This document shows, in pieces, positions 25,798 through 34,154 of a DNA stretch of 64,000 nucleotides; position 1 is the first letter of the stretch, and the number at the start of each line of letters is the position of its first letter. This stretch comes from G965115915 sp965115915 (GTDB lineage Bacteria > Pseudomonadota > Gammaproteobacteria > Eutrophobiales > Eutrophobiaceae): positions 1,178,001-1,242,000 of the forward strand of contig OZ220483.1 in assembly GCA_965115915.1 (NCBI GenBank), written 5' to 3'. The position numbers and the translations under genes were made by a program. The notes beneath the pieces were generated by a model. It worked only from the letters and a program-made list of their open reading frames with translations. It had not been told where the DNA came from and did no database searches.

Positions 25798-26199
25798 TTA
25801 CCTGACAGACTTCGGCGGGTTGAGAAGGAGTTGATATTCCCTTTGCAACCTGCCATCAGACCACGATAATTCAACCGCAATCAGCACCACCGGCTCGCGT
25901 ATATCCTTTCTCGTTGTCAATCGCAAATACATCGCATTGCTTTCCTCGACCCACTCATACTGCAAACCCGCTACCGCCAACCTTGTGGACCCTCCGACAA
26001 ACCGCACCTGGACATCCGTGTCGTCCAGGGTTTCCCGAGTTGCAGAAATGATCTGTATTCTACAGTCCAAAGGCTGGTTTATAGAAGACAAAACCTCCGC
26101 TTCAGCAAACCCGATGGCGTGGGACTGCGCCGATACCAGTAGCAGGAAGACAAATCCCAGCAATGGAATATGAAACACTTTTCTTGCAAAACCGTCCAT
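25798..26199 (-). CDS. Small secreted FimV N-terminal-domain paralogue
   Basis: A 133-aa protein with a signal peptide (HIPLLGFVFLLLVSAQSHA, cleavage near 28). Its mature part matches the FimV N-terminal domain encoded next door: here GFAEAEVLSSINQPLDCRI and RLQREYQLLLNPPKS, in FimV GLGQLEVDSMLNQTFSGRI and RIQREYSVLLDPP. It ends right after this domain, with no LysM, transmembrane helix or acidic tail. ATG 26199 is preferred to the TTG at 26208. It precedes fimV by about 60 bases in the same direction and is probably co-transcribed. No function is known; an exported partner or competitor of FimV is possible. Confidence 0.8.
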   Translation of the reverse strand: MDGFARKVFHIPLLGFVFLLLVSAQSHAIGFAEAEVLSSINQPLDCRIQIISATRETLDDTDVQVRFVGGSTRLAVAGLQYEWVEESNAMYLRLTTRKDIREPVVLIAVELSWSDGRLQREYQLLLNPPKSVR

Positions 26200-26323
26200 C
26201 TTCTTCAACCTGTTTCAGTTATGGTCCATCGTTGAAAGAGCATACGAAGCTGATCCTGCGCCAAACATATCCTTTTGGCACCGGCTTAGCTTGGTAAAAC
26301 AGCAAATTAGCTCCGCATAATGA

Positions 26324-26361
26324 TAACAACTTGTTAACCATTTTTACAAATGCGTTGTAAA
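26324..26361. promoter_or_regulatory. Twin related palindromes between asd and the FimV-N gene
   Basis: TAACAA-C-TTGTTA (26324-26336) is followed by TTTACAA-N5-TTGTAAA (26343-26361). Both share ACAA/TTGT half-sites in an AT-rich island downstream of asd and about 125 bases upstream of the FimV-N gene. They could be repressor or activator sites. Confidence 0.45.
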
Positions 26362-26368
26362 CTATATC

Positions 26369-27427
26369 CTATAAATGCTTTTTTACCAATACCTCGGCAA
26401 TCTGCACACTGTTCAGGGCGGCCCCTTTGCGCACATTGTCCGCAACTACCCACATATTCAATCCCTTGGGATGTGAAATGTCCTCGCGAATCCGCCCTAC
26501 ATAGACCGGATCGCTAAACGCCGCCGTGGTGGCAGCATCCGGATAAAGCCCTGATTCGCAATCGTCCAATACCATGACGCCCGGTGCCTGTTCAAGCACG
26601 GCCCGTGCATCGGCAGCGGCGATGCGCTGCCGGGTTTCCACATGTAGTGCCTCGGAATGTCCATACAGGACCGGCACCCGAACTGCCGTTGGATTCACCT
26701 GTATGGTGTCATCTTCCAGTATCTTGCGTGTTTCCCATACCATCTTCATCTCTTCCCTGGTATAGGCATTACTCTGAAATTGATCAATGCATGGCAAAAC
26801 ATTAAAGGCAATCTGCCGCGGATAAACCCGTGCTTCTATCGGATCGCCATCCAACAGCCTGCGGCTTTGCATCCTGAGTTCCTCAACAGCCTGCTTCCCG
26901 GTACCAGATACCGCTTGATAGGTACACACATTAACGCGAGCAATACCAACCGCATCGTGCAGTGGCTTAAGCACCAGCAGCATCTGTATCGTGGAACAGT
27001 TTGGATTGGAGATTATCGCACCAGCCGGCACAGACGGGATGGCATGTGGATTAACCTCCGGTACTATCAGCGGGATATCCTTCTGATAACGAAACTGCGA
27101 TGTGTTATCAATGACCACACAGCCGCTGGCAACCGCCTTGGGAGCATAGACCCTGGAAACTTCAGCACCCGCAGAAAACAGCCCAATCCGCACCCTGGAA
27201 AAATCAAAGGCGTCCACTGCCTGAACCACGATTTCAGCATCCCGAAATCTCAGACGCTTCCCCGCAGAACGCTGGCTTGCCAATGCATAAAGGCTGCCCA
27301 CCGGAAAGCTGCGCTCTTCCAGGATTGACAGCATGGTCTCACCGACCGCGCCCGTGGCACCCAGTACTGCTACGTCAAATTTTCTCTGCATGCCTGTCAG
27401 ACCCACAAAACCGGCTTCTGGCCTCAT
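26369..27427 (-). CDS. asd: Aspartate-semialdehyde dehydrogenase
   Basis: Reduces aspartyl phosphate to aspartate semialdehyde, the branch point to lysine, diaminopimelate, threonine and methionine. It has the NADP fold VAVLGATGAVGETML (about 19-33), active-site Cys in ISNPNCSTIQML (about 140), and YQAVSGTGKQA. ATG 27427 overlaps the leuB stop as ATGA, implying coupling and giving 352 aa. An internal ATG at 27391 would give 340 aa and fits the usual N-terminus better, so the start is uncertain by 12 codons. Confidence 0.95.
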   Translation of the reverse strand: MRPEAGFVGLTGMQRKFDVAVLGATGAVGETMLSILEERSFPVGSLYALASQRSAGKRLRFRDAEIVVQAVDAFDFSRVRIGLFSAGAEVSRVYAPKAVASGCVVIDNTSQFRYQKDIPLIVPEVNPHAIPSVPAGAIISNPNCSTIQMLLVLKPLHDAVGIARVNVCTYQAVSGTGKQAVEELRMQSRRLLDGDPIEARVYPRQIAFNVLPCIDQFQSNAYTREEMKMVWETRKILEDDTIQVNPTAVRVPVLYGHSEALHVETRQRIAAADARAVLEQAPGVMVLDDCESGLYPDAATTAAFSDPVYVGRIREDISHPKGLNMWVVADNVRKGAALNSVQIAEVLVKKHL

Positions 27428-28512
27428 GGGAGACGCAATGCGTCAAGCACTGCGTCTCCCATCGCTGCGGTGCCCACCGGCGACTGTCCCCGTACACAGA
27501 TATCCGCCGTACGTACACCGCTAACGAGTACTTTCGACACGGCATTCTCTATCCGGGCCGCAAGCTCCTCTTCATTCAAGCTGTAACGCAGCAGCAGCGA
27601 CAGTGACAGTATCATGGACAAGGGATTGGCCTTGTCCTGCCCGGCAATATCAGGAGCAGAACCATGCACTGGCTCATACAGGCCAAAATCACCGTGCAAC
27701 GAAGCCGAGGGCAACATACCTATCGAGCCCGTCAGCATGGCGGCAAGATCGGACAGGATATCACCAAACAGGTTGCTGGTAAGAATGACATCGAACTGTC
27801 GAGGCTCCCGAACCAACTGCATGGCGGCATTGTCCACATACATATGCTGCAACGCCACACCTGGATAGTCAACAGCCACATGGCTTACCACCTCACGCCA
27901 CAATTCACTGACCTCCAATACATTCGCCTTGTCCACCGAACACAGATGTCCATTGCGCCGAACTGCCACTTCAAACGCCGTCCGGGCAATACGCTCTATC
28001 TCCTGTTCGCTGTAGACCAGCGTATTAAAGCCTTGCCGAGTATTATCCGGCAATCGTCTAATGCCTCGTGGTTGCCCAAAATAGATGCCTCCCGTCAGTT
28101 CCCTGACGATCACGATGTCCAGTCCGGATACCTTTTCCGGACGCAGACTGGAAACATTGACCAGAGCCTCATACATGACTGCTGGTCGTAGATTGGCAAA
28201 CAAACCCAGTTGCTGGCGGATAGCAAGCAAGCCACGTTCCGGACGCAACTCCCTGTCCAAATGGTTCCATTTCACGCCACCGATCGCACCAAGCAGCACC
28301 GCATCGGACTCCTGCGCCAAACGCACGGTCTCTTCCGGCAGTGGAACTCCGGTCACATCGTAAGCACTGCCACCGATCAAGGCAGACTGCCAGTCAAGTG
28401 TCAAACCGCAATCATCACGCAGATAACACAGTATTTTTTCCGCCTGCGCCATGATCTCCTGGCCGATACCATCACCAGGTAACAGCAGGATACGCCTGTG
28501 CTCAGAAGTCAC
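27424..28512 (-). CDS. leuB: 3-isopropylmalate dehydrogenase
   Basis: NAD-dependent oxidative decarboxylation of 3-isopropylmalate in leucine synthesis. It shows LLPGDGIGQEIMAQAE at the start, the substrate motif ELTGGIYFGQPRG (about 133-145), SVDKANVLEVSELWRE, SNLFGDILSDLAAML and HGSAPDIAGQDKANP, with the Asp characteristic of NAD use. It is 362 aa from a GTG start. It overlaps the dapD stop by 11 bases upstream and asd by four downstream. leuC and leuD are about 15 kb away instead of adjacent. Confidence 0.96.
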   Translation of the reverse strand: MTSEHRRILLLPGDGIGQEIMAQAEKILCYLRDDCGLTLDWQSALIGGSAYDVTGVPLPEETVRLAQESDAVLLGAIGGVKWNHLDRELRPERGLLAIRQQLGLFANLRPAVMYEALVNVSSLRPEKVSGLDIVIVRELTGGIYFGQPRGIRRLPDNTRQGFNTLVYSEQEIERIARTAFEVAVRRNGHLCSVDKANVLEVSELWREVVSHVAVDYPGVALQHMYVDNAAMQLVREPRQFDVILTSNLFGDILSDLAAMLTGSIGMLPSASLHGDFGLYEPVHGSAPDIAGQDKANPLSMILSLSLLLRYSLNEEELAARIENAVSKVLVSGVRTADICVRGQSPVGTAAMGDAVLDALRLP

Positions 28513-29350
28513 GCAGCAATTCGGTCAAACCGACTTTGGAGCGTGTCTTGATATCAACCTGCTTGACGATCACCGCACAATACAGACTATAGCAACCGTC
28601 CTCCGATGGCAGGTTTCCAGGGACCACCACCGAACCGGGCGGCACATGACCATAACTGATTTCCCGGCTACGGCGATCATAGATACGGGTACTTTGACCA
28701 ATGTACACCCCCATGGAAATAACAGATCCCTCACCAACCACCACACCCTCGACGATCTCCGAACGTGCACCAATGAAACAGTTGTCCTCTATGATCGTGG
28801 GACGGGCCTGCAATGGCTCCAGCACACCACCAATGCCAACCCCTCCCGAGAGATGCACATTCTTCCCAATCTGGGCACAGGAACCGACCGTGGCCCAGGT
28901 ATCAACCATGGTGCCAGAATCCACATAGGCGCCAATATTCACAAAACTCGGCATCAATACCACGTTACTGGCAAGATGGCCGCCGCGGCGCACATAAGCG
29001 GGGGGCACCACACGCACCCCGGCGTCAATAAAATGACCCTTGCTGGCAGCGTAGAATTTACTGGGTATTTTATCAAAATAACTTGTGTATCCTCCTTGAA
29101 CAACAACATTTTTCTCCATTAAAAACGAAAGCAGCACCGCTTTCTTGAGCCATTCGTGCACCACCCAGACACCATCCCGCTTTTCAGCGACCCGCAGGCT
29201 CCCGGCATCCAATCCTTCGATGGCCTGCTCCACCGCACACCGGAACTCTTCAGGTGCCTGTTTGCCCCTCCACTGCTCACGCTGCGCATAATATTGATCG
29301 ATCAGATCGGCTATCTCTTTCTCTTTCTCTTTCTCTTTCACTTGTAACAC
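28502..29350 (-). CDS. dapD: Tetrahydrodipicolinate N-succinyltransferase
   Basis: Succinylates tetrahydrodipicolinate in the lysine/diaminopimelate pathway, supplying the branch finished by DapE (encoded near 60 kb). The N-terminal part has DAGSLRVAEKRDGVWVVHEW and LKKAVLLSF. The C-terminal half is a left-handed beta-helix of hexapeptide repeats (VVLMPSFVNIGAYVDSGTMV and following) ending in VKQVDIKTRSKVGLTELL. The start lies in a repeat: GTG 29350 or GTG 29341 precede a (KE)4 tract, so the first three residues are uncertain. 282 aa as given. Confidence 0.94.
   Translation of the reverse strand: MLQVKEKEKEKEIADLIDQYYAQREQWRGKQAPEEFRCAVEQAIEGLDAGSLRVAEKRDGVWVVHEWLKKAVLLSFLMEKNVVVQGGYTSYFDKIPSKFYAASKGHFIDAGVRVVPPAYVRRGGHLASNVVLMPSFVNIGAYVDSGTMVDTWATVGSCAQIGKNVHLSGGVGIGGVLEPLQARPTIIEDNCFIGARSEIVEGVVVGEGSVISMGVYIGQSTRIYDRRSREISYGHVPPGSVVVPGNLPSEDGCYSLYCAVIVKQVDIKTRSKVGLTELLRDF
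29315..29338. repeat. Hexanucleotide microsatellite at the dapD 5' end
   Basis: Four perfect tandem CTCTTT units (AAAGAG on the coding strand) encode KEKEKEKE directly after the dapD start. Copy-number change would alter protein length in dipeptide steps and the distance from the start without frameshift. Confidence 0.8.
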
Positions 29351-29422
29351 CCACTACAATCAAAGCGCGAATAATAAATACTAACACACCGTCACCTGCC
29401 ATCAGCCCAGACTGGACAATCC

Positions 29423-29435
29423 TGGCACAGTGCCA
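29423..29435. promoter_or_regulatory. Odd palindrome upstream of dapD
   Basis: TGGCAC-A-GTGCCA lies about 75 bases upstream of dapD in the 165-base spacer after glmM. It may be an operator; the partner is unknown. The rest of the spacer is AT-rich next to dapD and otherwise featureless. Confidence 0.25.
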
Positions 29436-29515
29436 ACCAAAAGAATGAAGCGCCAGACAAAATCAAGAGAATGTCGACCCGAATCACGCATCCCCGGATG
29501 AAAGTCCAGTTGGAT

Positions 29516-30883
29516 TTATACTCTCGAGCCGTCCTGAAGTTGTTTCAATGCAACGGACTCCACCGTCCGGACAAGCTGCTGCATGACAGTCTCCAGACGA
29601 TCAACGTCTTCGCTCTCTACCATGATACGTACCAGCGGCTCAGTGCCTGAGTTACGTAACACTACCCGTCCTTGAGCACCCAATGCAGACTTTGCCTCCT
29701 CAAAGGCGTCACGAACCGCTGGAATTTCGTTAATATCAACTTCACTGAACAGTTGCACGTTATGCACACGCTGAGGCACTTTGCACATCCCCTGCCTGAG
29801 TTCATGCAGGCTTTTGCCTGTGCTGACCATGTACTGAAGCACCAGCAACGCAGCGATAATGCCATCTCCGGTAGTCGCCTTGCCCAGATGTACAATGTGG
29901 CCGGAACTCTCACCACCCAACACAAGATCATGTGTGCGCAACTTATCGAAGACAAAACGATCGCCCACCTGGGCACGCAGGAACTCAATACCCATATCGG
30001 ACAATGCGCGCTCAAGTCCCAAATTACTCATGATAGTACCGACCACACCACCTCCAAGCTCATCCTTGCAGCATTTCGCAATAATAAACAGCAACTCATC
30101 GCCGTCCACCAGATAACCGCTACTATCAGTCATCACCAGACGATCACCATCACCATCCAGAGCGATACCGACATCGACGCGAGTCTCCCTGACCAGTCTG
30201 CATAATTCCGCCGGGGAACAGGCGCCACAGCTTTCGTTGATGTTCAACCCGTTTGGAACATTGCCAACACAATGAACACTGGCCCCCAGCTCCTCCAGGA
30301 CCTTGGGGGCGATATGATACGTCGCACCATTGGCACAATCCAGCACCACATTCAGTTCCCTGAGATCGGTTCGACCCGGAACCCTGGACTTGCAAAATTC
30401 AATATAGCGGCGCGGGGCGTCATTGATGCGTCTGACTTTGCCCAACTGATGCGAAGAGACTGTCCGCATTGTATTGGCCAACTGGTTCTCGATTTCGATT
30501 TCCTTTTGCTCTGACAGCTTGGTGCCATCCCCGGAAAAAAATTTAATCCCGTTGTCACCAAACGGATTATGTGAAGCACTGATGACAATGCCGGCCGTAG
30601 CCCGGGTATTGCGTGCAAGATAAGCAACACCCGGGGTAGGCATGGGACCAAGTAGACGAATATCCGCTCCTGCGGCAGACAGACCTGCCTCCAGTGCCGA
30701 CTCAAACATATATCCGGATATGCGCGTATCCTTGCCTATCAATACCAGACACGCACCATCCCGACTCAAAACCTTCCCCGCCGCCCAACCCAGGCGCATA
30801 AAAAAATCCGGGGTGATCGGTTCCTTGCCTACCTCTCCCCGGATCCCATCGGTACCAAAATATCGCCTGCCTTTATCTGCCAA
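29516..30883 (-). CDS. glmM: Phosphoglucosamine mutase
   Basis: Interconverts glucosamine 6- and 1-phosphate on the way to UDP-GlcNAc for peptidoglycan and LPS. The phosphoserine loop ISASHNPFGDNGIKF (from residue 101), metal-binding DGDGDRLVMTD (about 243-253), GGESSGH (about 329-335) and RNSGTEPLVRIMVE (about 416-429) are all present. The 455 aa are slightly longer than usual. It appears to start at TTG 30883 (protein MADKGRRYFGTDGIRG). It follows ftsH by 26 bases; the folP gene usually found between them is absent. Confidence 0.95.
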   Translation of the reverse strand: MADKGRRYFGTDGIRGEVGKEPITPDFFMRLGWAAGKVLSRDGACLVLIGKDTRISGYMFESALEAGLSAAGADIRLLGPMPTPGVAYLARNTRATAGIVISASHNPFGDNGIKFFSGDGTKLSEQKEIEIENQLANTMRTVSSHQLGKVRRINDAPRRYIEFCKSRVPGRTDLRELNVVLDCANGATYHIAPKVLEELGASVHCVGNVPNGLNINESCGACSPAELCRLVRETRVDVGIALDGDGDRLVMTDSSGYLVDGDELLFIIAKCCKDELGGGVVGTIMSNLGLERALSDMGIEFLRAQVGDRFVFDKLRTHDLVLGGESSGHIVHLGKATTGDGIIAALLVLQYMVSTGKSLHELRQGMCKVPQRVHNVQLFSEVDINEIPAVRDAFEEAKSALGAQGRVVLRNSGTEPLVRIMVESEDVDRLETVMQQLVRTVESVALKQLQDGSRV

Positions 30884-30909
30884 CTGAGAAGAACCTTGCG
30901 GTCCAACCT

Positions 30910-32850
30910 TCAGACCGGCTTTGCCGGATGCGCCTTACCCGAAGAAGCCACATTCCCATGCTCTTTCCCCTCAGTATCCGAATAAACCATGCCATCATCT
31001 CCCGAAGAGTTCGAGTCATCATCATTCCAACCAGCAGGCGCACGCACTGGTCTGTTATTCATGATGTCGTCAATCTGACCCGAATCCAGGGTCTCATATT
31101 TAATCAGAGCCTCCGCCATACAATGCAGCTTTGACTCATTTTCATGCAACAGTTTACTGGCACGCTCATAGTTCCTATCAATCAGCAAGCGTATCTCGCG
31201 ATCAATATCACCGGCTGTCTTCTCCGATATCGATTTGTGGCGAGTCACCGAATGGCCTAAAAACACTTCATCATTCTCATCAGAGTACGCCAATGGCCCA
31301 AGCACATCCGACAGTCCCCATTTGCTTACCATATTACGGGCAATCTGGGTGGCAACCTCAATATCATTACTGGCACCAGTAGTGACCTTGTCGACACCAA
31401 ATATCATCTCTTCAGCGATACGGCCACCAAACAAACTGCTCAACTTGCTCTCCAGATGCTCCTTGCTCATACTCAGACGGTCTTCTTCAGGCAAAAACAT
31501 GGTCACACCCAGGGCCCGTCCACGCGGGATTATGGTCACCTTGTAAACAGGGTCATGCGCCGGCACCAGACGACCAACGATTGCATGACCGGCTTCATGG
31601 TAGGCGGTCAGTTTCTTTTCATCTTCACTCATCACCATGGAACGGCGTTCCGCACCCATCATCACCTTATCCTTGGCACGTTCAAAGTCCGCCATCTCCA
31701 CTTCCTTCTTGTTCGCACGAGCAGCCAGCAAGGCAGCTTCATTAACCAGATTGGAGAGATCGGCCCCGGAAAAACCCGGCGTGCCACGCGCAATAATCAC
31801 AGGCCTGACATCATCACTCTTGACCACCTTGCGCATATGCACACGCAGGATCTGCTCACGACCGCGAATATCCGGCAATGGAACCACCACCTGGCGGTCA
31901 AAACGGCCCGGGCGCAACAGGGCCGGGTCCAGCACATCCGGGCGGTTCGATGCCGCAATCACAATGACACCCTCATTGCCTTCGAAACCGTCCATCTCCA
32001 CCAGAAGCTGATTCAATGTCTGCTCGCGCTCATCATGCCCACCACCAAGGCCCGCACCACGATGCCGTCCAACGGCATCAATCTCATCTATGAATATGAT
32101 GCAGGGAGAATGCTGCTTTGCCTGCTCAAACATGTCACGCACCCGGGACGCACCAACTCCGACAAACATCTCAACAAAATCCGAGCCGGATATCGCAAAA
32201 AACGGCACCTGGGCCTCACCCGCTATAGCCTTCGCCAACAGTGTCTTTCCGGTCCCCGGAGACCCCACCATCAGCACCCCTCTGGGGATACGCCCACCCA
32301 GATTCTGGAAACGTGCGGGGTCACGCAAAAATTCGACCAGTTCTGAAACCTCCTCCTTGGCCTCTTCGACACCGGCAACGTCTTTGAAGGTAACGCGAAC
32401 CTGATCTTCGCTGATCATGCGCGCACGGCTCTTCCCGAAAGAAAGTGCACCGCGGCCACTGCCACCACCCTGCATCTGACGCATGAAATAAACCCAGATA
32501 CCAACCAACAGTAACAGCGGGAACCATGAAATAAAGATATGCGCCCAGATGGAATTGCGGTTCGGCTCTTGACCCACCACCTCTATGTCATGCTCCAGCA
32601 ACAGGCCTATCAGAGCCCCATTGTCATCCTCCGGGTTATACACCGTGACCATACTGCCATCTGCCAATTCGCCGGTAATAGCGTTCCCCTCTATCTCGAC
32701 CCGCCTTAACTGCCCGGTCTTGACATCGGAAATGAATTGGGAATAAGAAATCTGCCTGGACATGCCAACGCCGCCAAAGTTTTTCGTCAACATTGCCAAC
32801 AGACCAATGACAGCCAGCGTGATAAAGATATTTTTAATCATTTCGTTCAT
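30910..32850 (-). CDS. ftsH: ATP-dependent zinc metalloprotease FtsH
   Basis: Membrane-anchored AAA+ protease that degrades LpxC, sigma-32 and misassembled membrane proteins. Two N-terminal transmembrane helices (about 5-22 and 103-122) flank a periplasmic domain. Walker A is GSPGTGKT (196-203), Walker B IIFIDEIDAVG (about 251-261), followed by the SRH region, and the zinc site is HEAGH (418-422). ATG 32850 is chosen: GGGAG lies just upstream and MNEMIKNIF is the family N-terminus; an upstream in-frame ATG at 32883 is less likely. 646 aa. It follows rlmE, the standard neighbour. Confidence 0.97.
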   Translation of the reverse strand: MNEMIKNIFITLAVIGLLAMLTKNFGGVGMSRQISYSQFISDVKTGQLRRVEIEGNAITGELADGSMVTVYNPEDDNGALIGLLLEHDIEVVGQEPNRNSIWAHIFISWFPLLLLVGIWVYFMRQMQGGGSGRGALSFGKSRARMISEDQVRVTFKDVAGVEEAKEEVSELVEFLRDPARFQNLGGRIPRGVLMVGSPGTGKTLLAKAIAGEAQVPFFAISGSDFVEMFVGVGASRVRDMFEQAKQHSPCIIFIDEIDAVGRHRGAGLGGGHDEREQTLNQLLVEMDGFEGNEGVIVIAASNRPDVLDPALLRPGRFDRQVVVPLPDIRGREQILRVHMRKVVKSDDVRPVIIARGTPGFSGADLSNLVNEAALLAARANKKEVEMADFERAKDKVMMGAERRSMVMSEDEKKLTAYHEAGHAIVGRLVPAHDPVYKVTIIPRGRALGVTMFLPEEDRLSMSKEHLESKLSSLFGGRIAEEMIFGVDKVTTGASNDIEVATQIARNMVSKWGLSDVLGPLAYSDENDEVFLGHSVTRHKSISEKTAGDIDREIRLLIDRNYERASKLLHENESKLHCMAEALIKYETLDSGQIDDIMNNRPVRAPAGWNDDDSNSSGDDGMVYSDTEGKEHGNVASSGKAHPAKPV

Positions 32851-32959
32851 TGGTCTCCCTGCATTCTTGCGCATCCAAGGCAACTACCAACACCGCGACA
32901 AAAACCGTTCGACAAGCCCCACACGTATCCGTTCACCAACGCGCCAGAACGGCGCTTCC

Positions 32960-33607
32960 TTATTTCCTTTCCCATGTCCCGGTATTGCATCGATAGCCAC
33001 GCGACAGCAAATAATATTCCCTGGACTTTCGTCTGGAGGCAGTTGGCTTGCGCACCAGCACACGACGAAAACATCCACGTAGGTACGCAGTATATTCCTC
33101 GATGCCTGCCCCGGTAAAGACCTTGACCAGCAAATCACCTCCAGGTCTGAGCACTTTTCGGCAGAAATCAGCCACCTGCCCGGCCAGTTCCATGCTTTGC
33201 GCCTGATCAACATCCAGTATACCTGTCATATTGGGGGCAATATCGGACAAAACAAGGTCTGCATGCCTGGCCCCCAGCAACCTTCCACACCGAAGCTGCA
33301 CATTTTCCTCCTTAAAATCCCCCTGCACAAAATGTACATTGTCAATCGGGGGCATTGCCAATCTGTCTATCGCCAGCAGACAAGCCTCTCTGCCCATGCG
33401 TTCAATGGCATACTGGGACCAGCTCCCGGGCGCCGCACCAATATCCACGGCAACCCTCACACGCCGGAATAAGCCGTCCCGGACATCAATTTCTCGCAAC
33501 TTGAATACGGCCCTTGACCGATAATGGGTAGATTTTGCCTGTTGCACCCACGGATCTCGATGCCAACTCTGCAACCAGTTGGAACAACGGCGCTTCACCA
33601 CAATCAC
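32960..33607 (-). CDS. rlmE: 23S rRNA 2'-O-ribose U2552 methyltransferase
   Basis: SAM-dependent methyltransferase of the FtsJ/RrmJ family acting on the A-loop of 23S rRNA. The tetrad K-D-K-E is visible as Lys in SRAVFKLREID, Asp in LVLSDIAPNMTG, Lys in DLLVKVFTGAG and Glu in RKSREYYLLSRGY. The SAM motif is VAVDIGAAPGSWSQYA (about 52-67). 215 aa; a GTG at 33607 follows GGAG, and GTGs at 33601 and 33598 are alternatives. It precedes ftsH, as in E. coli. Confidence 0.95.
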   Translation of the reverse strand: MIVVKRRCSNWLQSWHRDPWVQQAKSTHYRSRAVFKLREIDVRDGLFRRVRVAVDIGAAPGSWSQYAIERMGREACLLAIDRLAMPPIDNVHFVQGDFKEENVQLRCGRLLGARHADLVLSDIAPNMTGILDVDQAQSMELAGQVADFCRKVLRPGGDLLVKVFTGAGIEEYTAYLRGCFRRVLVRKPTASRRKSREYYLLSRGYRCNTGTWERK

Positions 33608-33674
33608 GTTGCTCCACGTCGCGAGACGTTCCGTTCCAAACTAACAGCCAACACCACGAGCCACCAGAGTCGGA

Positions 33675-34154
33675 CTATCCCGCATAACAAATCTTGATGA
33701 TCTCGTACTCAACAGGTCCCTTGGGCGCAGTCACCTCGACGGTATCCCCTACATGTTTGCCGATCAATGCACGAGCAATGGGTGAATGCACCGAGATCAG
33801 TCTCGCATCAATATCCGCCTCGAGTTCACCAACAATCTGATAACTGACCACTTTGCCATCAGCAACCCCCAGCAATTCAACGTTGGCCCCGAATACCACA
33901 CTATCGCCAACATCCAGTTTGCTGATATCCACCACCTGGGCCTCTGCCAAACCCGCCTCCAACGCCGCGATTCGGCCTTCCAGCAGACTCTGCTGTTCGC
34001 GTGCGGCATGATACTCCGCATTTTCACTGAGGTCCCCGTGTGCACGGGCCTCGGAAACGGCGTTTATGATCTTCTGGCGTTCAACAGTCTTGAGAACACG
34101 CAACTGCTCCCTGAGCATCTCGGCGCCTGCGCTGGTTATTGGTTTTTTACTCAC
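33675..34154 (-). CDS. greA: Transcription elongation factor GreA
   Basis: Rescues backtracked RNA polymerase by stimulating transcript cleavage. The N-terminal coiled coil carries the acidic tip DLSENAEYHAAREQQ (about 41-55), and the C-terminal FKBP-like domain has HSPIARALIGKHVGD. 159 aa. GTG 34154 overlaps the carB stop (GTGA), giving MSKKPITSAG; carB and greA are thus translationally coupled. Confidence 0.96.
   Translation of the reverse strand: MSKKPITSAGAEMLREQLRVLKTVERQKIINAVSEARAHGDLSENAEYHAAREQQSLLEGRIAALEAGLAEAQVVDISKLDVGDSVVFGANVELLGVADGKVVSYQIVGELEADIDARLISVHSPIARALIGKHVGDTVEVTAPKGPVEYEIIKICYAG

Noticed and set aside
29423..29435. Sigma-54-like promoter before dapD
   Set aside because: TGGCAC resembles a -24 element, but no GC-containing -12 element lies at the required spacing; it is better read as a simple palindrome.
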